From an uncultured Alistipes sp. (GTDB lineage Bacteria > Bacteroidota > Bacteroidia > Bacteroidales > Rikenellaceae), in assembly GCA_900539755.1 (NCBI GenBank), contig UQDC01000021.1:1-21905 (forward strand): a stretch of DNA of 21,905 nt, read 5' to 3'. Shown here piece after piece: positions 7,030 to 14,458 of the stretch. The notes below the pieces were generated by a model. The model had not been told where the DNA came from. It worked only from the letters and a program-made list of their open reading frames with translations, and searched no databases. How positions within the stretch are numbered: position 1 is the first letter of the stretch; every line of letters starts with the position of its first letter. The translations under genes were made by a program, and so were the position numbers.

Positions 7030-8706
7030 ATGAAACCGAAAAATAAAAAACGAATTACATATTCACTGCTCTCTGCGCTAATCGTTCTGGTTGGAGCAGG
7101 TACCATAGCTGCCACCAATCCGGACTTTGCATTGGGTCGCAATATTCAGATTCTGTTCAACATGTTCCGCGAATTGAGTCTCCTATACGTGGACGAAGTT
7201 GATCCGGAAAAACTGATGCTCAATGCAGCTGATGGTATGACTCGTGAACTCGATCCATACACCGAACTGATTCCCGAAAAAGAGATGGCCGATTTCGAGA
7301 TCATGACAACAGGCAAGTATGGTGGCATGGGTGCCATCATTCAGAAAAAAGGCGATTATGTCATGGTCGCTCAACCCTACAAAGGCTCCCCAGCCGACAA
7401 AGCCGGATTACAAATCGGAGATATCATTCTCGCAGTGGATGGTAAAGATGTCAAAGGCTTGGAGATTCAAGAGGTGAGTTCGATGCTCAAAGGGACACCT
7501 GGCACGGAATTGCGTCTCAAGGTACGCAAATTGCTCACCGATCAGGAGCAGGAGCTCACCATCAAACGTGAACGGATCGTATTATCTGCACTGCCTTATT
7601 GGGGAATTATCGCCGACAGTATCGGTTACATTTCACACAAAGAGTTCACAGAAGATTGCAGTGCCGATCTCCGCAATGCATTCATTTCGATAAAAAAAGA
7701 GGGAATTAAAGGTCTTATCATCGATCTGCGTGGCAACGGTGGAGGCATCCTGCAAGAGGCAGTAAAGATTTTATCCATGTTCGTACCCAAAGGAACCGAG
7801 GTGGTATCGATGCGTGGCCGTATGAAAGAGCTGGATGCAACATTTACCACACAAAGCGAACCCATCGATACAGAGATTCCTGTGGTTGTCTTGATCAACG
7901 GCTCTTCGGCTTCTGCAGCTGAAATCGTAGCAGGAGCGTTCCAAGATCTCGATCGGGGTGTTTTAGTCGGACAACGCTCCTTTGGCAAGGGTTTGGTTCA
8001 GAACACCCGTCCGGTAGGTTTCAACTCTTTCCTGAAGCTGACTACGGCCAAATATTACACTCCCAGCGGACGCTGTATTCAGGTACTCGACTATTCGCAT
8101 CGGGCAGAGGATGGTAGTGTAGGGGCTGTTCCAGACTCTCTGATCCGCGAATACACTACTGAGGGTGGACGAAAAGTGTATGACGGCGGTGGAATCATGC
8201 CGGATATACGCATGCCTGAAAACTATTACAGCCGTTTTACAAACATGCTGTTCGCCAAAGGGTACATCGAAGATTTCGCCAATCTCTATTTCAAGAAACA
8301 TCGCGAACCGATCGATGTGGACACATTTGAGGTAACCGATGCCGATTACAACGAATTTGTAGCGTTCATGGCTGATAAACCGATTGATTCGGAATCTGAC
8401 ACCAAGCAGACCCTTGACCAATTGCGTCAAAGGGCTGAACGAGATAAATATCTCGATCGCATTGAAGAGGAGTTGAATGCCATCGAAGAGAAGATACAGG
8501 ATGACAAACAGACCGATCTGGAGGCCTTCAAAGATGAGCTGAAGATGTTGCTAAGCAACGAAATTGTCATGCGTTATCACTATATTGGAGGAGTGGTGCG
8601 CAACAATGCCCATCACGATCCCGAAGTACTGAAAGCCATCGAGGTATTGCGAGATACCACCAATTATCACCGTATCCTCACATCACAGGATACCGAACGC
8701 AAATAA
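7030..8706 (+). CDS. S41-family C-terminal processing peptidase (Ctp/Prc type)
   Basis: This 558-residue serine protease should cut C-termini of envelope proteins in the periplasm. An N-terminal signal/anchor helix lies at about 9-28. The N-terminal region has DPYTELIP (75-82), typical of the family, followed by a PDZ domain at about 97-180 (GSPADKAGLQIGDIILAVDG) that senses substrates. The S41 catalytic domain contains IDLRGNGGG (231-239), NGSSASAAE with the nucleophile S295, and GQRSFGKG with the general base K320. The 25-residue Ser-Lys spacing fits Prc. About 190 extra residues after the core (370-558) are charged and helical, as in Bacteroidota homologues. A cyclo-ligase gene and the sensor kinase gene are close, but no functional link is shown. 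The start is ATG at 7030. Confidence 0.94.
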   Translation: MKPKNKKRITYSLLSALIVLVGAGTIAATNPDFALGRNIQILFNMFRELSLLYVDEVDPEKLMLNAADGMTRELDPYTELIPEKEMADFEIMTTGKYGGMGAIIQKKGDYVMVAQPYKGSPADKAGLQIGDIILAVDGKDVKGLEIQEVSSMLKGTPGTELRLKVRKLLTDQEQELTIKRERIVLSALPYWGIIADSIGYISHKEFTEDCSADLRNAFISIKKEGIKGLIIDLRGNGGGILQEAVKILSMFVPKGTEVVSMRGRMKELDATFTTQSEPIDTEIPVVVLINGSSASAAEIVAGAFQDLDRGVLVGQRSFGKGLVQNTRPVGFNSFLKLTTAKYYTPSGRCIQVLDYSHRAEDGSVGAVPDSLIREYTTEGGRKVYDGGGIMPDIRMPENYYSRFTNMLFAKGYIEDFANLYFKKHREPIDVDTFEVTDADYNEFVAFMADKPIDSESDTKQTLDQLRQRAERDKYLDRIEEELNAIEEKIQDDKQTDLEAFKDELKMLLSNEIVMRYHYIGGVVRNNAHHDPEVLKAIEVLRDTTNYHRILTSQDTERK

Positions 8707-8745
8707 CAAAAGAGAGAAGTAATATCAAAAGGTTGTTGCCGTCTA

Positions 8746-8770
8746 TCAAATTCATATCAAACCAATTTGA
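8746..8770. repeat. Inverted repeat between protease and kinase genes
   Basis: TCAAATT (8746-8752) and AATTTGA (8764-8770) are inverted copies with an 11-base spacer, and the spacer contains another ATATCAAA. It lies in the 196-base gap before the histidine kinase. No T-tail follows, so it looks more like a binding site than a terminator. The next weak promoter candidate is GATATTTG at 8827-8834, which lacks a -33 element. Confidence 0.3.
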
Positions 8771-8902
8771 CATAAAGCGAAACAACGACAAAACTCTTTA
8801 TCCATACTGATTTTATCAACATTTTGGATATTTGAGTCATAACCATTGGCGAAATTAACTCCAAGACATTACGAACCAAAAGGAGACCATGCCGTGAAAA
8901 AG

Positions 8903-10057
8903 ATGTTTTCAACCAAAATATTCTCATTCCGCAATCGGGTGGTAATTATCATTGTGGGATTTATCATCGGCCTCTCCTCGCTGCTCTTCACCAACAACAT
9001 GGCCAAACAGTTGCGCGAGAAAGAGCAGAACGAGGTTCGCATGTGGTCGTTCGCCATGAGTAAAATGGGTGAGGTCGGCCCCGAGAATCAGATTTTGCGT
9101 TACATTCTCAATGCCAACACCAATATTCCATTTATCATCACCACTGGCACTCTTGAGGTGATCAAACCACACCTGATTCCTGACCGAATCCTCAAGAATC
9201 CAGTGCTACTGCGTCAGAAACTCGAGCAGATGGCAGCAGCCAATCCGATCATGGAGATCAAAACCTGGTCCAACGACACGTTCTATCTCTTTTATGACGA
9301 ATCGAGCCTGTTGCGGACATTGGTCTACTTCCCCTATATTCAATTGGCTGTCATTTGTATTTTTGCTGCCTTCGGGTACATCACCTTCCGTTCTTCCAAA
9401 CAGGATGAACAGAACCGTGTTTGGATCGGACTGGCCAAAGAGACGGCCCACCAACTGGGGACTCCAACCTCCTCACTTTTCGGTTGGATCGAATATCTGC
9501 GCACTCAACCCATCGACCAAACAGCAGTCGAAGAGATGAATAAAGATGTGGTCCGTTTGACCAAAGTGGTGGAACGCTTCTCCAAGATCGGTTCGACAAC
9601 ACTGCTCAGCGAAGGGGTGATCAATGAAATCGTCGGGAACAGTGTCATCTACTTCCGCACACGTGTCCCCCGCAATGTGACCATCTCATACAACGGGTTG
9701 GCCATGGAACGCCTCAAAGCGATGGTTAATGAAGCGTTATTTGAATGGGTTATTGAGAACCTGATCAAGAACGCCATGGATGCACTCTCCGGCCGCGGAA
9801 CTATCGACGTAAAACTTTCAGCCGATAACGACTGGATTTATATCGATGTAAAAGACACAGGAAAGGGAATGCCCAAAAGCAACTTCAAACGCATTTTCGA
9901 ACCCGGTTTCACCACAAAAACTCGGGGTTGGGGACTTGGACTTTCTTTGAGCAAACGCATCATCGAAGGGTATCACAATGGTCGGATTTTCGTCCTGAAT
10001 TCCGAAATCGACCAGGGCACGACAATCCGAATTATGCTTCACAGACTCTACTCCTAA
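8903..10057 (+). CDS. Sensor histidine kinase, orphan
   Basis: From the ATG the protein has 384 residues. A membrane helix (about 12-29) and a second one (about 140-162) enclose a periplasmic loop of about 110 residues that would sense a signal. The cytoplasmic kinase follows: H-box AKETAHQLGTPTSSL with phospho-acceptor H183, N-box ENLIKNAMDAL (285-295), G1 box DTGKGMP (318-324), F-box FEPGFTTKT, and G2 box RGWGLGLSLSKRI. All ATP-binding boxes are intact. No HAMP domain is evident and no response regulator gene is present in the window. In-frame upstream starts are TTG 8846 and GTG 8894; an AGGAG lies 8-9 bases before the GTG, so the protein could be 3 residues longer. DUF4271 begins 12 bases downstream. 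Confidence 0.93.
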   Translation: MFSTKIFSFRNRVVIIIVGFIIGLSSLLFTNNMAKQLREKEQNEVRMWSFAMSKMGEVGPENQILRYILNANTNIPFIITTGTLEVIKPHLIPDRILKNPVLLRQKLEQMAAANPIMEIKTWSNDTFYLFYDESSLLRTLVYFPYIQLAVICIFAAFGYITFRSSKQDEQNRVWIGLAKETAHQLGTPTSSLFGWIEYLRTQPIDQTAVEEMNKDVVRLTKVVERFSKIGSTTLLSEGVINEIVGNSVIYFRTRVPRNVTISYNGLAMERLKAMVNEALFEWVIENLIKNAMDALSGRGTIDVKLSADNDWIYIDVKDTGKGMPKSNFKRIFEPGFTTKTRGWGLGLSLSKRIIEGYHNGRIFVLNSEIDQGTTIRIMLHRLYS

Positions 10058-10069
10058 TCTACGGTAACG

Positions 10070-10885
10070 ATGAAATCCTTTGTGACGGACTGCGATTGCT
10101 ATCTGAGTGAGATTGTTCCGCTCGATGTGCAGGTTCCCACCGAAGCCGATATCTTCGGTGCGCAAAGTCGTATCGTAACCGAAGCGGCCCAAACACCTCA
10201 ACCCATAGGAATCAATTCATGGGTGGAAAGCTACTCCTATGAAGGTTGTGTGATTCTGATTTTCATATTGTTCAGCTACCTTTTTTTCAATTTCCGTGGA
10301 GATGTCCAACAACTATTCCACTTTCTAACACGCCGCACCTCCCCCGAACAAATCTACGCTGAACAAAAAAGTTTCTTTAAGCGTTTCATCAACCTTTCCA
10401 CACTGCTGGGCATCTTGCTCGTCAGCATGTTGGGGATCAAACTGGCCGATTACCTCAGTATCGGACTTCATCTGTTCCCCGCGCCACACGCTGTTACACC
10501 CGAATTATTTCCTCTGATCGGATTGACAGCTGTTGCCGTCATTTTTCTATACCGCTACCTGATCACCCACTTCATTGCCGCACTGACCGACAACCAACTT
10601 TTTTTCCGCAGTTACCGGTTCATGAGTCACCTTTCAGGGTCGATCTCATTTTTGATCCTTACCCCCTTTTTCCTTCTATTTGCTTTGGGTACAGAAAATG
10701 GTGACACTTTCTTACTGTATTTTACTTTGGGCCTTGCAGCAATCCTCTATATTGCCTACCTGACAATGAGTTGTCGATTCTTTCTTGAGCAGAAAGTTTC
10801 AATTTTGCAATGGATTTTATACCTTTGCGCCGTCGAATGGTTCCCTATCAGTTTTCTTGTACTCGAAGCCTCAAAACTCGCTTGA
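10070..10885 (+). CDS. DUF4271 integral membrane protein
   Basis: The 271-residue protein matches the DUF4271 family of Bacteroidota by its layout and by its place just before hemD, an arrangement common in Bacteroidales. After a hydrophilic N-terminal segment of about 55 residues come six predicted membrane helices near 59-75, 109-128, 147-167, 188-207, 213-233 and 244-266. The loop after helix 1 (77-107) is charged and would be cytoplasmic. The biochemical role is unknown; a link with tetrapyrrole synthesis has only been suggested from neighbourhood. The ATG at 10070 lies 12 bases after the kinase stop, suggesting translational coupling or at least one transcript. No catalytic motif is apparent. 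Confidence 0.8.
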   Translation: MKSFVTDCDCYLSEIVPLDVQVPTEADIFGAQSRIVTEAAQTPQPIGINSWVESYSYEGCVILIFILFSYLFFNFRGDVQQLFHFLTRRTSPEQIYAEQKSFFKRFINLSTLLGILLVSMLGIKLADYLSIGLHLFPAPHAVTPELFPLIGLTAVAVIFLYRYLITHFIAALTDNQLFFRSYRFMSHLSGSISFLILTPFFLLFALGTENGDTFLLYFTLGLAAILYIAYLTMSCRFFLEQKVSILQWILYLCAVEWFPISFLVLEASKLA

Positions 10886-10945
10886 ACAGTCCACAAGTCA
10901 CACTCGGGAAATTCGTCGGAATGTATATTTTAAAGGCCTTTCATT

Positions 10946-11905
10946 TTGAAGATCAAAAACATTCTGGTGTCACAACCAGCACCGGCAGTCATTGAGAAAT
11001 CACCCTACAACGAGCTGATTTCCAAATACCATATTCATGCACAATTCCATCCCTTCATCAAAGTCGAAGGGGTGTCGCTCAAAGAGTTCCGCAGCCAACG
11101 GATCGAGATCCTCGACCATACGGCCGTGATCTTTACCAGTCGGACTACCATCGACAGCTTCTTCCGTATTTGCGAAGAAGCACGCATCACAGTACCCGAA
11201 GGCATGAAATATTTTTGCAATACCGAAGCTGTAGCTCTCTATTTGCAGAAATATATCGTTTACCGCAAACGCAAGATCTTCTTTGCAAACGGTACTTTTG
11301 CCAATTTCATGGAGTTGCTCAACAAGCACAAAGAGGAGAACTTCCTGTTGACAGTTTCTGAGCCCCACAAACCTGAAATGCCTGTGGCCATGGAAAAACA
11401 TCACCTCAAATTCGACAAGGTGGTTTTTGCACGGACTGTCAGCGCCGATTTGAGCGGTGTGAATGTGAACGATTACGACATGCTGGTTTTCTACAGTCCG
11501 TCGGAAATCACCTCGCTCATCAATGCCTTTCCCGAGATCGGAGCTAAGACCAAAATCGCCACATTCGGACACAATACAACTCAAGCCGCTTTAAACAGTG
11601 GTTTGGTTGTCAGTGTTATGGCTCCATCTCCAGAAGCACCGTCCATGACTAAAGCGCTTGAATTATACGCTAAAAAGGTCAACGCCGGGGAAGAGGTTGA
11701 ACCCATCACTTTGGATGGCCAATCTCCAGGTCAAGCCTACATTCAGGCTCAGGATGCCAAAGCCGTTAAACGTAAACCTGCTGCAAAAAGCAGCACGACT
11801 AAGAGTGGTAGTACCACGAAAAGCGCAACAACCAAAAGTACTACACTCAAAACGGCAACCACTGCACCCGTCAAAAAGAGCCGAGTTTCCACCCCCTCCA
11901 AGTAG
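10946..11905 (+). CDS. hemD: Uroporphyrinogen-III synthase (HEM4) with basic C-terminal tail
   Basis: The 319-residue enzyme cyclises hydroxymethylbilane to uroporphyrinogen III, the branch point to haem, sirohaem and cobalamin. Its N-terminus (MKIKNILVSQP) and segments such as PFIKVEGV, FRSQRIEILDHTAVIFTSR, MKYFC and YRKRKIFF resemble Bacteroidales HemD proteins. The start is TTG at 10946: an in-frame TAA at 10931 excludes anything earlier, and the next internal Met is residue 87. The HEM4 domain ends near 246. Residues 274-319 form a tail made almost only of Lys, Thr, Ser and Ala (repeating TTKS/ATTK units), not part of the usual fold. RnpA follows after 8 bases. Confidence 0.9.
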   Translation: MKIKNILVSQPAPAVIEKSPYNELISKYHIHAQFHPFIKVEGVSLKEFRSQRIEILDHTAVIFTSRTTIDSFFRICEEARITVPEGMKYFCNTEAVALYLQKYIVYRKRKIFFANGTFANFMELLNKHKEENFLLTVSEPHKPEMPVAMEKHHLKFDKVVFARTVSADLSGVNVNDYDMLVFYSPSEITSLINAFPEIGAKTKIATFGHNTTQAALNSGLVVSVMAPSPEAPSMTKALELYAKKVNAGEEVEPITLDGQSPGQAYIQAQDAKAVKRKPAAKSSTTKSGSTTKSATTKSTTLKTATTAPVKKSRVSTPSK

Positions 11906-11913
11906 CAATAATT

Positions 11914-12651
11914 GTGGAGACGCCCCGTTATACGCTTCCGCGTCAGCAGCGGCTCAAATCACGAACAGCGATTAATTTGTTGTTCGGTGAAGGGAAACGG
12001 GGTTATATGTTTCCTATCCGATTCCTATATAGGATTGAAAAACTGTATTCTGGCAATGTAGATTCCTCTACGGAAGACACGCTACTCAACACAGAGATTT
12101 TGTCCGAAAAGGATGCAGCAAGCCAGGACTCTGTAAACGCAGAGGACTTCACTATTGGCACTCGCAACGAGTCGCAGGAAAACGCACTCGCTATCGAAAC
12201 AGGGCAAGCCACAATATCCGTAAAAGAATCGGGCAGAGTAATCGAAAGGGAACAAAACTGCGAAATGACCACATCGCCAACTGATCAACTCACCGCAGAT
12301 AAAAGTTTAAACGGCACCGACATTCAGCAAATTCTTACTGATTCAGACAGCACGGCAGCGATTGAATGTACTGGCAAGTCTTTAACAAGGCTCAATCCGA
12401 TAAAACCCGAAGCCGCTGTCATGGTCTCCGTCCCGAAACGATTACACAAACGGGCCAATGTCCGTAACCTGTTGAAACGGCGTATGCGGGAGGCATACCG
12501 ACTCAACAAAGAGCCCTTGCGCGAACTTTGCACACAACATCATATCCGGCTCTCGATCGGATTGCTCTATTCGTCCGGCGAGATTGCCGACTTTAATACG
12601 ATCGAAAATGCAGTCCGAAAAATCATCTTCACGATTCAAGAAAGCCTGTAA
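11914..12651 (+). CDS. rnpA: Ribonuclease P protein component with large internal insertion
   Basis: RnpA binds the 5' leader of pre-tRNA and helps the RNase P RNA. Typical RnpA proteins are 110-140 residues; this one has 245. The N-terminal part (LPRQQRLKSRTAINLLFGEGKRG, 8-30, then PIRFLYRI, 34-41) and C-terminal part (VSVPKRLHKRANVRNLLKRRMREAYR, 171-196, the conserved RNR motif) are both intact. Between them, residues 43-165 form an insertion of about 120 residues rich in Ser, Thr, Glu, Asp and Gln, poor in aromatics, and net acidic. It falls between strands beta-2 and beta-3 of the fold. The reading frame is open throughout, so this is not a frameshift. The start is GTG, 8 bases after the hemD stop. 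YidD begins inside its 3' end. Confidence 0.9.
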   Translation: METPRYTLPRQQRLKSRTAINLLFGEGKRGYMFPIRFLYRIEKLYSGNVDSSTEDTLLNTEILSEKDAASQDSVNAEDFTIGTRNESQENALAIETGQATISVKESGRVIEREQNCEMTTSPTDQLTADKSLNGTDIQQILTDSDSTAAIECTGKSLTRLNPIKPEAAVMVSVPKRLHKRANVRNLLKRRMREAYRLNKEPLRELCTQHHIRLSIGLLYSSGEIADFNTIENAVRKIIFTIQESL

Positions 12652-12868
12652 ATGGTTGTTGATCGCGCCATTCGTGCTGCTGATCAAAATCTACCAGAAC
12701 TGCATTTCGCCGTTCCTGCCTTCAGCATGCCGCTATACTCCGACCTGTTCCCAATATTTTCTGGAGGCTCTGCGCAAACACGGACTCTTTAAAGGGAGCT
12801 ATTTAGGAATCAAACGGCTGCTCTCCTGCCATCCTTGGGGAGGTAGCGGCTACGACCCAGTTCCCTGA
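12608..12868 (+). CDS. yidD: Membrane protein insertion efficiency factor YidD
   Basis: This small membrane-associated protein helps YidC-mediated insertion. From the ATG it has 86 residues: a basic N-terminus, one hydrophobic helix (16-30), then the family core YQNCISPFLPSACRYTPTCSQY with cysteines C32, C41 and C47, and the ending LLSCHPWGGSGYDPVP. Its position right after rnpA is conserved across bacteria. The ATG at 12608 overlaps the last 44 bases of rnpA in another frame; a TTG at 12584 would give eight more residues. Homologues start close to the hydrophobic helix, which favours the ATG. Confidence 0.93.
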   Translation: MQSEKSSSRFKKACKWLLIAPFVLLIKIYQNCISPFLPSACRYTPTCSQYFLEALRKHGLFKGSYLGIKRLLSCHPWGGSGYDPVP

Positions 12869-12947
12869 TTTTACATAGGGCAGTCGTTCCAGAACACAAT
12901 TTCGATCAATCAACAGCACACATCACATATAGATTATTAATAAAAAC

Positions 12948-13808
12948 TCAACAATCCATCGGTTTTATTGAATGTTGTGTTGATATCACATTACAGGCGA
13001 CGCCTCTATATTTATTGCTCTCAATAAATTGTTCCAAAATCTCTAAAATCCTTTCCGGTTCTTCGAGATAGCCCATGTGTCCGGAACGTTCCAACCATGC
13101 AACCTGTGCCTGAGGCTGTGCTGCAATGATCTGTTCAGCCGCCTCAACCGGAATAAACTCATCTTCGCGTCCAAAAATAAACAGCTGCGGGACTTTCAGA
13201 TTGCGCATCATTTCATGCTGATCGACACGCTGAATCAATCCGTTCAGTACCGCTATGATACCCTGACTGTCATTCATAGCCATCAACTCTGACAGTTGCT
13301 CAATTCTGGTTCTCAACCGTTCCCGATTGGCTGGAGCAAAACCTTTGGCAGCAAACAACTGGACGATCAAATCTTTTTTATCGGCCTGAACCAATGCTAT
13401 TTCACGACGACGATTCTCTTTTTTCTGTTCCGTATCGGCATTAGGGGTCGAATGAAGCAGAACCAAACCCTGAACGCGTTCAGGATGAACCGCAGCAAAT
13501 GCTTCAGCCACATAGCCTCCCATCGAATGTCCAACAAGGAAGCAGCGTTCGACTTGCAGTTTGTCCAACACACCGGTCAATACCTCTGCCATAAACTCCA
13601 TAGTATGCACCTCGCCCTGCACTTGCGACACTCCCATACCGGGCAGATCGATTGCAACCACACGATAGTTCGCTTGAAGAGCACCTGCCAACTCCTCCCA
13701 AACCTCGATCATCTCCAGATAGCCGTGCAACAACACGACGGTCGTATCTCCCTTCTCGGTGTCCAACACTCGCAGAGCCGTTCCTGCTGCCATCATGAAT
13801 TTTTCCAT
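12948..13808 (-). CDS. Alpha/beta-fold hydrolase
   Basis: This 286-residue cytoplasmic enzyme has the alpha/beta-hydrolase pattern: oxyanion-hole motif LLHGYLEMIEVW, the nucleophile elbow GHSMGG with S95, the acid D216 in GREDEFIP, and H244 in SGHMGYLEEP. A cap region around 120-190 is charged and helical. The substrate cannot be named; it resembles the broad family of esterases, haloperoxidase-like and MenH-like proteins. No signal peptide is present. The start is taken as ATG at 13808 (MEKFMMAAGTAL); an in-frame TTG at 13841 would add 11 residues. It converges with yidD across a 79-base gap in which I see no clear terminator or promoter. The C-terminal 20 residues run past the last family element. 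Confidence 0.88.
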   Translation of the reverse strand: MEKFMMAAGTALRVLDTEKGDTTVVLLHGYLEMIEVWEELAGALQANYRVVAIDLPGMGVSQVQGEVHTMEFMAEVLTGVLDKLQVERCFLVGHSMGGYVAEAFAAVHPERVQGLVLLHSTPNADTEQKKENRRREIALVQADKKDLIVQLFAAKGFAPANRERLRTRIEQLSELMAMNDSQGIIAVLNGLIQRVDQHEMMRNLKVPQLFIFGREDEFIPVEAAEQIIAAQPQAQVAWLERSGHMGYLEEPERILEILEQFIESNKYRGVACNVISTQHSIKPMDC

Positions 13809-13972
13809 ATATCGTTTTATCTGTTTTACTTCACAATTCAAATCCGAATTAGACCTGCATCATTGATCCCAATCATCCTGATCAAACATTCCGCAACAGC
13901 CTTTTACAGGCCAAAACAACATTTGCGCACAGAAGATCATGCGACCAACAATTTATCTCTATACGTTCCATC

Positions 13973-13999
13973 AAAAAAGGCCACCCATTGGGCGGCCTT
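13973..13999 (-). terminator. Intrinsic terminator after the acidic protein gene
   Basis: AAGGCC (13977-13982) pairs with GGCCTT (13994-13999), one mismatch, then CCC (13984-13986) with GGG (13990-13992) around a 3-base loop. On the minus strand the stem is followed by six T. It lies about 20 bases after the stop codon of the gene ending at 14022. Confidence 0.88.
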
Positions 14000-14021
14000 C
14001 GATCTATCCTAAATACAAGGC

Positions 14022-14342
14022 TTAACGTTCGGCATCATCAGACTCCTCTTCATCTGCCTCCTCATCTTCTTCATCCCACTCCTCGTCGTCCTCATCATCC
14101 AGATCGTCATCGAACTCCTCATCCGACTCCTCTCCGTCATCGTAATAATCATATGCCGACTCGCGTTTGCGCAGGGAACGCAGCTCTGCATCGTCATCGT
14201 CGTCATCGTCGTCTAGCCGACTGTAAAGAGAGTGTTTTTCTTTACCGCTTTTTTTGATGGGCTCCAGTTTAGAAGCCCGGCGCATCGAATCTTCCGAATC
14301 AAAAGACTGCTGTTTGCTTCGGAAATCTTTGATCGATTTCAT
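14022..14342 (-). CDS. Hyperacidic small protein of unknown function
   Basis: I do not recognise a family. The 106-residue product is bipartite. Residues 1-43 are basic and polar (MKSIKDFRSKQQSF at the start, several Lys/Arg). Residues 44-51 are eight Asp in a row, followed by a short basic patch (LRSLRKR, 54-60), and from residue 68 on, 30 of the last 39 residues are Asp or Glu. No cysteine or membrane helix is present and it is probably disordered. Its own promoter (14418-14447) and a strong terminator (13973-13999) bracket it, which argues for a real gene. Codons alternate GAC/GAT and GAG/GAA, so the acidic run is not a simple nucleotide slippage repeat. Such tails can mimic nucleic acid or bind basic proteins; that is speculation here. 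Confidence 0.8.
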   Translation of the reverse strand: MKSIKDFRSKQQSFDSEDSMRRASKLEPIKKSGKEKHSLYSRLDDDDDDDDAELRSLRKRESAYDYYDDGEESDEEFDDDLDDEDDEEWDEEDEEADEEESDDAER

Positions 14343-14417
14343 GCGTGGTGAAACGTGAATTAAACTGAATTGGATTTAAAAAGTTAAAAAGCAGTCATAG
14401 CGACCGCTTGCCTATTA

Positions 14418-14447
14418 CAATGTTATGAATTTTTTCCGAAAAAACAA
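14418..14447 (-). promoter_or_regulatory. Promoter of the hyperacidic protein gene
   Basis: On the minus strand TAACATTG (14425-14418) matches TAnnTTTG at seven of eight positions; TTG (14447-14445) is 19 bases upstream as the -33 core. The predicted start near 14411 gives a leader of about 68 bases. The spacer contains TTTTTT-CCG-AAAAAA (14430-14444), a strong symmetric element. Confidence 0.6.
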
Positions 14448-14454
14448 CGCGTTG
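14445..14454. repeat. Palindrome CAACGCGTTG over the -33 element
   Basis: A perfect 10-base palindrome lies just past the dapF stop codon and its last three bases (minus strand) form the -33 core of the next gene. It could be an operator. It is followed by six T on the minus strand but has no loop, so it is a poor terminator for dapF. Confidence 0.4.
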
Positions 14455-14458
14455 CAGC

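Noticed and set aside
8767..8772. TTGACA before the histidine kinase gene
   Set aside because: No -10 or -7 partner stands at a suitable distance.
11658..11975. Plus-strand frame overlapping the hemD tail and the rnpA start
   Set aside because: It is an alternate frame of the Lys/Thr-rich repeats; the hemD frame joins seamlessly to the HEM4 domain.
12037..12408. RnpA insert as an inserted mobile element or intein
   Set aside because: No intein splice motifs (N-terminal Cys/Ser block, C-terminal HN), no terminal repeats or duplicated target site, and the length is too small.
13296..14012. Plus-strand frame of 238 codons opposite the alpha/beta hydrolase
   Set aside because: The hydrolase on the minus strand has its complete catalytic triad; the plus frame has no recognisable motif and crosses the intrinsic terminator at 13973-13999.
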